From positions 1-5,950 of the forward strand of contig JBJELP010000293.1 of assembly GCA_051879215.1 (NCBI GenBank): a stretch of DNA of 5,950 nt, given 5' to 3'. This document shows positions 1 to 5,632 of the stretch, piece after piece (positions within the stretch are counted from its first letter, which is position 1; the number at the start of each line of letters is the position of its first letter). The position numbers and the translations under genes are program-made. The DNA comes from TWA4 sp051879215. Lineage in GTDB: Bacteria > Bacillota > Clostridia > Lachnospirales > Lachnospiraceae. The notes below the pieces were generated by a model. The model did no database searches. It worked only from the letters and a program-made list of their open reading frames with translations, and was not told where the DNA came from.

Positions 1-13
1 ATTTTTCTCCCTC
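1..13 (-). terminator. Partial intrinsic terminator at the window edge
   Basis: Positions 6-13 (tctccctc) match the upstream arm of the complete terminator at 4764-4796, and sit at the same distance beyond a matching stop codon. The second arm and the U-tract would lie outside the window. The assignment therefore rests on the near-identity with the complete copy, not on a visible hairpin here. Confidence 0.45.
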
Positions 14-76
14 TCCTGCTTACAGAACATATTTATTTCAGTCGTTCCAACTGAAACGCTTCACCCGGATTCAAAA
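2..76. repeat. 75-bp direct repeat, copy 1 (MBL gene 3' end plus terminator arm)
   Basis: This stretch matches 4784-4858 with five mismatches (70 of 75 by hand alignment, no gaps), in the same orientation. It covers the last codons of the MBL-fold gene, its stop, the short 3' untranslated stretch and one terminator arm. Similarity ends sharply at 76/4858. With copy 2 it brackets a ~4.7 kb block containing the MATE, LysR and AAA/nuclease genes. Confidence 0.85.
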
Positions 77-77
77 T
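33..77 (-). pseudogene. Truncated relic of a second MBL-fold gene (last ~14 codons)
   Basis: Read on the minus strand, 33-77 encodes ILNPGEAFQLERLK and a TAA stop, against LNPGEAYQLERLK at the end of the intact MBL-fold protein. An in-frame TGA at 81-83 and loss of similarity beyond 77 show that nothing more of the gene remains. Four bases differ within the shared codons: three are silent and one swaps Tyr for Phe. That pattern suggests the copy diverged while still a working gene and was cut down later. It lies just past the 3' end of the MATE gene and has no start or ribosome binding site, so it is not expected to be expressed. Confidence 0.75.
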
Positions 78-101
78 TTTTCAAAATATGCGACAATAGA
101 A

Positions 102-124
102 TCCATTCTTGCAGTCTGAATGGA
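102..124 (-). terminator. Weak hairpin downstream of the MATE gene
   Basis: TCCATTC and GAATGGA form a perfect 7-bp stem around a 9-nt loop, about 30 bases past the MATE stop codon. On the minus strand it is followed by TTCTATTGTCGCATATTTT, which is T-rich but not a clean U-tract. It may be a weak terminator for the exporter transcript; the truncated terminator at the window edge could also serve. Confidence 0.25.
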
Positions 125-154
125 GCTGATGCCCTTTGCGGGTCAAGGAACTGC

Positions 155-1498
155 TTAGATCACCTGGAATGTTTTCCACTTTCCGGATTTCTGTCTCCAG
201 AAGAATATCACCGCCCGAATGACCCAGTCACAGACCATTGCAACCGCAATACCAATAACACCCATTTGCATTGTTATTCCCAACAGATAAGACAGAAGCA
301 GGCGTACTGCAAGCGTGGATATTACAGATACATACATCGTGAATTTCACATCTCCTGCTGCCCGTAATCCATTGCTGAGAGCGCCGGAGAACGGGAACGC
401 GACTGCATTAAACAAGTTGTGAATCAGCACCAGCCAGATCACAAGCTGTTTTGTTTCCGGTTCCAGGGCATAGAACCTCAGGAAAGCTGGAGTCAGCAGA
501 AAGATCAGCAGATTCCATGCGAAGGAAATCAGAAGTGTGATCCGTGTCAGTTTCTTAAAATAATGATCTGCCACCTTTGTATCGCCATTCCCCATACACT
601 GTCCGATTACCGTGATAAACACCGGCCCCATGGAAACACCAGCCAGCGCTGCCAGCGACCAGATGCTTTGCGCCACACCATTTGCGGCGATCTGATACGT
701 ACCAAACAGTGCTACAATACTGCTCAAAGCAACCTTCACCAACTGAAAAACACCGTTTTCCAATCCGTTCGGAATGGCGATGTTCAAAATATGTTTCATC
801 AGGCTTCTATTCCACCGGAAAATCCATCTCCAGCGGTATACAACATCATTTGTCTCCTGAAAGCACAGCCATGTAATTACCACTGCTGAAAAGGTACGGG
901 CAATCAGAGAGGGATACGCTACGCCTGCCACGCCTGCCTTCAGGACGAATACGCCGATTACATTGCCAATCACATTGATGATATTGGAGGCTATGGACAG
1001 GTACATTGTTACACTGGTCCTGCCAATGCTGCGGTATAATGCCGCACCGGAATTGTAGACTGCAAGGGCCGGATAAGAATAAGCGGAAATACGCAGATAC
1101 GTAATGCAGGCCTCCATGACATCTTCCTCTACTTTTCCAAACATCAGCCCAAGCATTCTCTCATTCCCAATGAGCACAAAAGCTGCAATTAATACGGAAA
1201 ACGCCGTGGAAAAGGACAGAAGCTGGCTGGCCGCTTCTCCGGCATCGTCTGCTGCCTGTTTCCCGATATACTGGCTGATTACGACTGCACCGCCGGAAGC
1301 CAGTGCGGTAAACAGATAAACGAATATGGTGTTAAACTGATTTACCAAAGAAACCCCTGATACCGCTGCTTCTCCGGCATAGCTTACAATCAGAGTGTCT
1401 GCCAGTCCCACAAGCATTACCAGCAGCTGCTCCAAAAACAGGGGAATAATCATTGCCTTCAGACTTTTGTCTGAGAACAGAACCGTTTGCTGATCCAT
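155..1498 (-). CDS. MATE-family multidrug/toxin efflux transporter
   Basis: A 447-residue inner-membrane antiporter that should export cationic drugs or metabolites in exchange for Na+ or H+. The length is typical of the family (about 440-460). The sequence shows twelve hydrophobic segments in two halves joined by a basic loop around residues 222-236 (YRWRWIFRWNR). Family hallmarks are the first-helix GLADTLIVSYAG (31-42), the end of the first half (GVAGVAYPSLIAR, 189-201) and the second-half GLRAAGDVKFT (377-387). The ATG is well supported: AGGAGG lies six bases upstream (1505-1510). It follows lysR on the same strand, separated by a long hairpin with a U-tract that could end the lysR transcript or act as an attenuator in the exporter leader. 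The substrate cannot be read from sequence; the subfamily (MepA-, NorM- or DinF-like) is left open. Confidence 0.93.
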   Translation of the reverse strand: MDQQTVLFSDKSLKAMIIPLFLEQLLVMLVGLADTLIVSYAGEAAVSGVSLVNQFNTIFVYLFTALASGGAVVISQYIGKQAADDAGEAASQLLSFSTAFSVLIAAFVLIGNERMLGLMFGKVEEDVMEACITYLRISAYSYPALAVYNSGAALYRSIGRTSVTMYLSIASNIINVIGNVIGVFVLKAGVAGVAYPSLIARTFSAVVITWLCFQETNDVVYRWRWIFRWNRSLMKHILNIAIPNGLENGVFQLVKVALSSIVALFGTYQIAANGVAQSIWSLAALAGVSMGPVFITVIGQCMGNGDTKVADHYFKKLTRITLLISFAWNLLIFLLTPAFLRFYALEPETKQLVIWLVLIHNLFNAVAFPFSGALSNGLRAAGDVKFTMYVSVISTLAVRLLLSYLLGITMQMGVIGIAVAMVCDWVIRAVIFFWRQKSGKWKTFQVI

Positions 1499-1523
1499 TT
1501 CTTTCCTCCTTCAGGATTTTCAT

Positions 1524-1573
1524 AACAAAAAAGTAAGTGCTGTCAGAAGAATGGTTCTTCCAACTGCACTTAC
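1524..1573 (-). terminator. Long intrinsic terminator/attenuator between lysR and the MATE gene
   Basis: On the minus strand, GTAAGTGC (1566-1573) pairs with GCACTTAC (1533-1540). After a single A-A mismatch, a further ten pairs follow (1555-1564 with 1542-1551, two of them G-T) around a 3-nt loop (1552-1554). TTTTTTGTT follows at once (1524-1532). The plus strand has no U-tract, so it works only for minus-strand transcription. It begins about 40 bases past the lysR stop and ends about 13 bases before the exporter's Shine-Dalgarno. It may therefore end lysR transcription and also set how much read-through reaches the exporter. A possible TATACT -10 box at 1589-1594, with a poor -35, would place the hairpin inside the exporter's own leader; that part is weak. 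Confidence 0.85.
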
Positions 1574-1613
1574 ATGGTAAAACAAAAGAGTATATATATC
1601 AAATACCTGGTTT

Positions 1614-2504
1614 TTATGGGCGATCCATGCTCAAAAGGCATCTGATATGTTCGATAAATTTTGTAGCTGCCAGACCAAACGGTTGACCGCGTTTCCATGC
1701 CAATACACTTGTTGCAGTTAAAGCAGGCGACAGCGGTCTGTGTGTAATCTTTGACGGATCCCAAAATGGAATTGCGCCCTCAATCACCAGAGAATACGCC
1801 AGACCATTACTTACCATAATCGCTGCATTGGTACTTAAATTACTGGTAAAGACAACATTGAGTTCTTCATAATAATCGCCAAACCAGCTTGCCAGTTCAC
1901 TTTGCACACTCATCCGTCGGGGAAGAATCAATGGAAGGGCAGACAAGTCTTTTGCTGTAACACATTGTTTTTGGGTCAGAGGATCATCGGGACGCATCAG
2001 GACGACCCAGTTTTCTTTCATATCCAAACGAATGAAGTCATATTTCTCTATATCAACCGGCTCAAGCAGCAGACCTATATCAAGTAACCCTTTATCCATC
2101 TGCTCTTTCACCAAATCTGCCGTAGCTGTGAAAATGTCAAAGCTAACACGGGGATATTTTTCCCGAAATGTGCGAAACAGTTCCGGTAATAATTGTACAG
2201 AAGAAATTTCACCGCAGCCAATGGAAATTTTCCCTTCCACCTGTTCCTCCTGTTTTACAAGCTCTTTTTCTGTTTTATCAACGAGCTGCAGTATTTCTTC
2301 TGCACGTCTTCGCAGGAGAATTCCCTCATTGGTCAGAGTGATTCTTCGAGAACCTCTTTCAAACAATTTAACGCCCACTTCTTCCTCCATTTGAGATAAT
2401 TGTCGGCTTAAAGTCGGTTGGGTAATATGCAGAACCTCTGACGCTTTTGTTATGCTTTCTTCCCGCACAACAGTTAAGAAATAGCGAAGAACTCTAATCT
2501 CCAT
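1614..2504 (-). CDS. LysR-type transcriptional regulator
   Basis: A 296-residue cytoplasmic DNA-binding regulator of normal family length. Residues 1-60 are the winged helix-turn-helix, with the recognisable core SITKASEVLHITQPTLSRQL (17-36), then VKLFERGSRRITLTNEG (45-61). A linker helix follows to about residue 90, and the inducer-binding domain begins at GKISIGCGE (91-99) and runs to the end. The ATG is supported by AAGGAG six bases upstream (2511-2516). The ligand is unknown. The gene has its own promoter embedded in an inverted repeat, which fits autoregulation, and it lies directly before a MATE exporter on the same strand. The exporter is the obvious candidate target, but LysR genes more often sit divergently from their targets, so this pairing is inference. 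Confidence 0.93.
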   Translation of the reverse strand: MEIRVLRYFLTVVREESITKASEVLHITQPTLSRQLSQMEEEVGVKLFERGSRRITLTNEGILLRRRAEEILQLVDKTEKELVKQEEQVEGKISIGCGEISSVQLLPELFRTFREKYPRVSFDIFTATADLVKEQMDKGLLDIGLLLEPVDIEKYDFIRLDMKENWVVLMRPDDPLTQKQCVTAKDLSALPLILPRRMSVQSELASWFGDYYEELNVVFTSNLSTNAAIMVSNGLAYSLVIEGAIPFWDPSKITHRPLSPALTATSVLAWKRGQPFGLAATKFIEHIRCLLSMDRP

Positions 2505-2529
2505 ATAAGACTCCTTTCAGGCTTACCCA

Positions 2530-2572
2530 TGCTTATTACATCATATTGTACCGTATTGATGCTTAATAAGCA
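2530..2572. promoter_or_regulatory. Candidate LysR operator: TGCTTATTA dyad around the lysR promoter
   Basis: Perfect 9-bp arms TGCTTATTA (2530-2538) and TAATAAGCA (2564-2572) stand 25 bases apart. The distal arm is itself part of a 13-bp palindrome, TGCTTATTAAGCA on the minus strand (2560-2572), which fits the T-N11-A form of a LysR box exactly. One arm covers the -35 element and the other falls near the expected transcription start, a layout suited to autorepression. Binding is inferred, not shown. Confidence 0.55.
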
Positions 2573-2573
2573 A
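2545..2573 (-). promoter_or_regulatory. Promoter of lysR
   Basis: On the minus strand TTGCTT (2568-2573) is followed, after exactly 17 bases, by TACAAT (2545-2550), which matches the -10 consensus at five of six positions. The expected start near 2538 leaves a leader of about 35 bases before the lysR ATG. The -35 is only a half match, which would suit a gene controlled by its own product. Confidence 0.6.
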
Positions 2574-2726
2574 GATTTCTCCGTTCAGGCAGGAAATCTT
2601 ATCCATGCCCGAATCAATATGTCCAAGCAGGATCAAGCTGTTGGAATACCGGAATTTCTGATAAATGTTTCTTGGAACAATTCGCCTGATTGAAGAAAAA
2701 ATCCTCCAGCTGAGAAAAAAACTGAG

Positions 2727-2960
2727 TTAGATAATAACATCAGAATAAAACCGTGTACCCGATGAAGCCATGTGCAAAACGGATACACGGTTTTCTATGG
2801 CATTAGCCAATTCTTCATCCGTATAATTCTTATTACGTGTATACGGCTGCCTGTCATGATTTCTGTAAACATAATAAACACCATATCTGGTCTGAATCCG
2901 CGTCTTTTCTAAATCAGTCATGCCATCTGTATAGGCCATTTTTTTAGCAAATAATCTCAC
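2727..2960 (-). CDS. Small unrecognised protein overlapping the end of the AAA/nuclease gene
   Basis: A 77-codon frame opening with GTG (2958-2960) and overlapping the preceding gene's 3' end by 17 bases; an ATG at codon 8 is the other possible start. Neither has a convincing Shine-Dalgarno. No signal peptide or membrane segment is evident; the product would be polar and basic. The stretch AYTDGMTDL (residues 9-17) resembles the entry motif of GGDEF domains (D-x-L-T-G-L), but no GGDEF core follows, so at most this is a scrap of one. A strong terminator hairpin lies within its last codons (2747-2794), which is unusual for a real gene. It may be a relic or simply the open trailer of the AAA/nuclease transcript. 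I do not recognise it. Confidence 0.35.
   Translation of the reverse strand: MRLFAKKMAYTDGMTDLEKTRIQTRYGVYYVYRNHDRQPYTRNKNYTDEELANAIENRVSVLHMASSGTRFYSDVII
2747..2794. terminator. Two-way terminator hairpin after the AAA/nuclease gene
   Basis: AAAACCGTGTA (2747-2757) and TACACGGTTTT (2784-2794) are a perfect 11-bp inverted repeat, extended by CCG/CGG (2759-2761 with 2780-2782) after one mismatch. The stem is GC-rich at its core and runs into TTTT on both strands (TTTTATTCT on the minus, TTTTCTATGG on the plus). It lies about 150 bases past the AAA/nuclease stop codon and is the likely end of that transcript. Confidence 0.6.
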
Positions 2961-4173
2961 GAATTATACACTGATGTACCTTGCTGCCCTTATCATAATT
3001 GATTGCCACCAATAAAACAGATCCAGTATAACCATCCAACGCCTTCACGTACTTCTTCTCTCTAATCTGTTCGATTGCTCCTTCAGCAGACTGATTCCAT
3101 TTTAATTCCACAATCATTGCCGGTTTGCCCGGATGATTTTTTCTAGGCAGATAAACAATATCTGCAAATCCCCGTCCTGCCGGTAGCTCCCGAATTTCCA
3201 TATAGTATTCCCTGGCACTGTAGTATGCCAGAGCGATTACGCAGGCCAAAGAGTTTTCATCGTTATACTTTAATATAGAGGTTTCAAAATGAGCTTCTTC
3301 TACCCCCTTGGCTACAACATCACTATCCCCTTTCCAGGTTGCTTCTAATAACGCGTCGGAACGGCGGACCGCGTTTATAACTCTCTCCCAGCCGGCATCC
3401 TCCATTGCATTACAGAATTCAGAGGCAACCTCCGAGTTTGGAATAAATACTTCCTGTGCAGCATAATCATATCCCAGATAACCCAGATGGATCAGAAGTG
3501 TCAATACGTCATCCGCACTCTTGAAGGTTGTCATATCATTGGTAAATTTACTGATATTAATTTTCTTATTTTCTCCTGCTAACAGTTCGATAACCATATC
3601 TTTCAATCCGGCGTAATTCATAACAATATAATCCCGCAGGGCTTCAAAGGTTTCTGTCTGATTCCAGTAGCTGTCAAAACATCTGCTAAGCATAGCACTC
3701 ACAACAGATCTGGGGCTGTATATATGTTCCAGATTTTCGAAACGATATCCATCATACCATCGTTTGGTCTCCTCGAAATCCATAGCATACCGCCTGCATA
3801 AAGACCTTACTTCTGACTCTGTGAATCCTACAAACTTAGCCAGCTGTCTGGGGTTTGTCATGGAGAATTCATCAAACATATTCAATGCCGAACCGCCCAG
3901 GCGGGCCTCTCTTCCTCTTTCAGCGGAATTCACCTCCTGCGTCCCATATTTCTTGACTGGGAGAATTCCTGTCATATATGCCAGCGCTACATATGTTTTG
4001 TCTTTTAGCAGGTTTCTCAAAAAGTCCAGATACATTTTCTGAGCAGCTGCATTATCCTTATTTTCCCGGAAAATGCAGTCCCATTCATCAATAACAAAAA
4101 TAAATGGAATTCTGCATTCTGCATAAATATCCTCCAATACCCCAATTAAATCGGTCTGATCCAGATAATCCAC
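2944..4173 (-). CDS. C-terminal part of the split AAA-ATPase-like/nuclease protein
   Basis: A frame of 409 codons counted from a GTG at 4171-4173 that is probably not a true start: it has no ribosome binding site, and homologous sequence continues upstream to the A7 run. It carries the Walker B strand FIFVIDEWD (24-32), the sensor-like TGILPVKKYGT (68-78), the family motif WYDGYRF (139-145) and IYSPRSVVSAM (151-161). The C-terminal nuclease fold has its acidic residue in GFADIV (D338), the E-x-K pair in VELKW (E356, K358) and a following glutamine (Q369). All nuclease residues expected for a working PD-(D/E)XK site are present, so only the frame change argues against function. Confidence 0.7.
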   Translation of the reverse strand: MDYLDQTDLIGVLEDIYAECRIPFIFVIDEWDCIFRENKDNAAAQKMYLDFLRNLLKDKTYVALAYMTGILPVKKYGTQEVNSAERGREARLGGSALNMFDEFSMTNPRQLAKFVGFTESEVRSLCRRYAMDFEETKRWYDGYRFENLEHIYSPRSVVSAMLSRCFDSYWNQTETFEALRDYIVMNYAGLKDMVIELLAGENKKINISKFTNDMTTFKSADDVLTLLIHLGYLGYDYAAQEVFIPNSEVASEFCNAMEDAGWERVINAVRRSDALLEATWKGDSDVVAKGVEEAHFETSILKYNDENSLACVIALAYYSAREYYMEIRELPAGRGFADIVYLPRKNHPGKPAMIVELKWNQSAEGAIEQIREKKYVKALDGYTGSVLLVAINYDKGSKVHQCIIREIIC

Positions 4174-4573
4174 ACTCGGATAAGCCCTCAGTAAATCTCT
4201 CAGCAGCCTTTTTTTCCAGAAGTGCTTTCATTTTATTAACATTATGAGTTCTGCTGAGAAAATCCTGTATATTTAGAAAAATCACATTATACTGATTTAA
4301 ATGCTGGTCAAATGACGGTTCTTTTTCTATTTTGAGTCCTTTAAATAATCCTCTGCTGTCTTCTCCTCTTCCATAATAAGCAGTAAGCATATTTGCCGCT
4401 GTAGACTTCCCGAATCTCCGCGGTCTGCTTACACAGATATATTTCTGTAATGTTTTCAACACCCGATTAGTATATTGAATCAATTCTGTTTTATCCACAT
4501 ATATTTCAGAAGAAACCGCTTCCTGAAAAGCTCCGCCTCCCGGATTCAGATAAATACCCACTTTCCGATACAC
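4088..4573 (-). CDS. N-terminal part of the split AAA-ATPase-like/nuclease protein
   Basis: A 161-codon frame starting at GTG (4571-4573). A purine-rich AGGGAAAGGA lies immediately upstream as a modest ribosome binding site. The opening (YLNPGGGAFQEA, then SEIYVDKTELI at residues 22-32) is typical for this family, and the nucleotide-binding loop is the family's RPRRFGKS variant of Walker A (residues 50-57, nt 4403-4426). True family sequence ends at KALLEKK (~residue 122). The last ~39 residues are out-of-frame translation of the next segment and end at a TGA, so a protein made from this frame alone would lack Walker B and the nuclease. Confidence 0.7.
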   Translation of the reverse strand: MYRKVGIYLNPGGGAFQEAVSSEIYVDKTELIQYTNRVLKTLQKYICVSRPRRFGKSTAANMLTAYYGRGEDSRGLFKGLKIEKEPSFDQHLNQYNVIFLNIQDFLSRTHNVNKMKALLEKKAAERFTEGLSECGLSGSDRFNWGIGGYLCRMQNSIYFCY

Positions 4574-4639
4574 TTCCTTTCCCTGTCAGAAACACTGACC
4601 AGATCACTACAATTGACAAGCATATTAATTATTTTTTTT

Positions 4640-4668
4640 ATTGTACTTCACAGCCCACAAAAATTCAA
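4640..4668 (-). promoter_or_regulatory. Promoter of the AAA/nuclease gene
   Basis: On the minus strand TTGAAT (4663-4668) and TACAAT (4640-4645) stand exactly 17 bases apart, matching the -35 and -10 consensus at four and five of six positions. The expected start near 4633 leaves a leader of about 60 bases before the GTG. An A8 run just downstream of the -10 (4632-4639) would lie at the start of the RNA. Confidence 0.6.
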
Positions 4669-4763
4669 GTATATCAATATCGCCGGTCCTGTTTTCTGCC
4701 AATGGTACCTGTCCTCTCATATCATTTGATTAGCCATAAAGAAATAGGGGTTATTTTAAATAT

Positions 4764-4796
4764 AACAACAAAAGAGGGAGACTTTTTTCTCCCTCT
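4764..4796 (-). terminator. Intrinsic terminator of the MBL-fold gene
   Basis: AGAGGGAGA (4773-4781) and TCTCCCTCT (4788-4796) form a perfect 9-bp stem around a 6-nt loop (4782-4787). On the minus strand TTTTGTTGTT follows (4764-4773). It starts about 19 bases past the MBL stop codon. The first-transcribed arm is repeated at the left edge of the window (6-13). Confidence 0.85.
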
Positions 4797-4858
4797 CCTG
4801 CTTACAGTACATATTTATTTCAATCGTTCCAGCTGATATGCTTCACCCGGATTCAAAA
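4784..4858. repeat. 75-bp direct repeat, copy 2 (within the intact MBL gene end)
   Basis: Partner of 2-76. It comprises the loop edge and one arm of the MBL terminator, the 3' untranslated stretch, the stop codon and the last 13 sense codons. This copy is continuous with the intact gene, while copy 1 is a stub. Confidence 0.85.
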
Positions 4859-5630
4859 CAACCACACGCTCAGGATTTACAATACATCGGCACAATTCCT
4901 CTGGATTTCCATTAAATTCTTTCCAGTCCGGTGCATCTACACTTCCCCAGTGCCACAGAATCAGTGGTGTTTCAGGATATGCTGCGGCCATTTTTTCGGC
5001 TCCTTCCAGACCGATATGCCATCTGCTGTCGGAAAAATCAAACAGTATTGCATCCGGAGCCGGCATATGCAGCTGTTCTTCCATCAGCCGACTGTCTCCC
5101 ACAGCCCAGATACTTCCATCGGGCGTATCCAGCCAAAAGCCGCAATAATCCTCCATGGCAAATTCCCGTGTATGATGTTTAGGCGATTCATTCTGCCAGT
5201 TATGCCAGGCCGGGGTTAATGCAACTGTGATACTGCCCAGTGCAAACTGTTCTCCAATCGCATGGCCCTTTCCGGAAATACCCAGCTCCGTATTCAGCAG
5301 TTCTGCCACATAGCAGGAGGCATGAAATTCTTCTGTAACCGTTGCCAGTTCCCTGCAGGTTTTCCGGCTGTAATGATCATTATCACAGTGTGTCAGCAGA
5401 ATTCCATCCAGATGCGGTACGCAATCTTCCATAATCGGAACCTGAATCAGCAGCGGCATATCAAATCCGCTTAAAACCGGATCGATCATAACCACAGTTC
5501 CTCTGCTGTTGATCATGGCACCTCCATTTCCCAGCCAGCGTATTTCTGTCCGGTTGATCTTTTCAAATGCTTCCACCTGAATCAGTTCCGTTTTTTCAGG
5601 CACAGCCTGTCCTTTTTCATTGATATACAT
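4815..5630 (-). CDS. MBL-fold metallohydrolase (UlaG-like/lactonase type)
   Basis: A 271-residue cytoplasmic enzyme of the metallo-beta-lactamase fold. It opens with strands around IRWLGNGGAMINSRGTVVMIDP, where the paired-strand GTVVMIDPVLS is typical of the UlaG-like branch. The metal motif is THCDNDHYS: H81, D83, D85 and H86, an H-x-D-x-D-H form in place of the usual H-x-H-x-D-H. Other likely ligands are H143 (PAWHNW), D179 (AVGDSR) and H227 (LWHWGS). The ATG at 5628-5630 is preferred over a GTG at 5634-5636 because GAGG (5637-5640) stands six bases before the ATG but would run into the GTG. The start is two bases past the stop of a MerR-like regulator relic, so the pair probably formed an operon. 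An IS605-type insertion now lies upstream and may have removed its promoter. The substrate is unknown. Confidence 0.9.
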   Translation of the reverse strand: MYINEKGQAVPEKTELIQVEAFEKINRTEIRWLGNGGAMINSRGTVVMIDPVLSGFDMPLLIQVPIMEDCVPHLDGILLTHCDNDHYSRKTCRELATVTEEFHASCYVAELLNTELGISGKGHAIGEQFALGSITVALTPAWHNWQNESPKHHTREFAMEDYCGFWLDTPDGSIWAVGDSRLMEEQLHMPAPDAILFDFSDSRWHIGLEGAEKMAAAYPETPLILWHWGSVDAPDWKEFNGNPEELCRCIVNPERVVVLNPGEAYQLERLK

Positions 5631-5632
5631 AG

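Larger units (their letters stand above)
2944..4573 (-). pseudogene. AAA-ATPase-like / PD-(D/E)XK nuclease gene with a frame change
   Basis: Two overlapping minus-strand frames together form one protein of about 542 residues, the usual length of the AAA-ATPase-like plus C-terminal PD-(D/E)XK family (AAA-ATPase_like followed by DUF1703-type nuclease). Reading moves from the first frame to the second at an A7 run (plus-strand T7 at 4209-4215). With six A residues the frame would be continuous, giving ...MKALLEK-RLLRDLLRAYPS... through the junction. Every other family landmark is present and there are no internal stops, so the lesion is recent, a sequencing error, or bypassed by slippage. The role of this family is not well established; the nuclease domain and its many copies in gut bacterial genomes suggest mobile-element or defence work, which is inference. 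It has its own promoter (4640-4668) and ends before the hairpin at 2747-2794. Confidence 0.75.

Noticed and set aside
419..889. 156-codon plus-strand open frame opposite the MATE gene, and similar plus-strand frames elsewhere
   Set aside because: It lies wholly antisense to a well-supported membrane protein, has no ribosome binding site, and its translation (rich in His, Gln, Cys) has no domain character. The other plus-strand frames opposite lysR, the AAA/nuclease and MBL genes fail for the same reasons.
1332..1523. 63-codon minus-strand frame starting upstream of the MATE ATG
   Set aside because: It overlaps the MATE 5' end in another frame, has a ribosome binding site inside it that serves the MATE gene, and no homology character.
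2536..2726. Minus-strand frame containing LILLGHIDSGMDKI, reminiscent of a translation-factor G-loop
   Set aside because: The conserved Lys and Ser/Thr of GHxDxGK(S/T) are missing, there is no start signal, and the frame runs through the lysR promoter. Chance resemblance.
2699..2730. CTGAG-A7-CTGAG as a terminator at 2711-2727
   Set aside because: The CTGAG units are direct, not inverted, repeats, so no stem forms.
4205..4216. Programmed -1 ribosomal frameshift at A AAA AAG in the AAA/nuclease gene
   Set aside because: The heptamer is in the right register, but a -1 shift reads GGC TGC TGA and stops. The downstream domain needs the other shift direction.
4613..4641. Perfect plus-strand TTGACA (4613-4618) with a possible TTTTAT -10 at 4636-4641
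   Set aside because: The -10 is poor and lies in a T-run, no plus-strand gene follows, and transcription would run antisense into the MBL terminator and gene. Possible antisense RNA, but not supportable.
4625..4720. 31-codon minus-strand ORF (MRGQVPLAENRTGDIDILEF...)
   Set aside because: It has no Shine-Dalgarno before the ATG, an in-frame stop shortly upstream, and the promoter of the AAA/nuclease gene lies inside it. Too short to support without conservation data.
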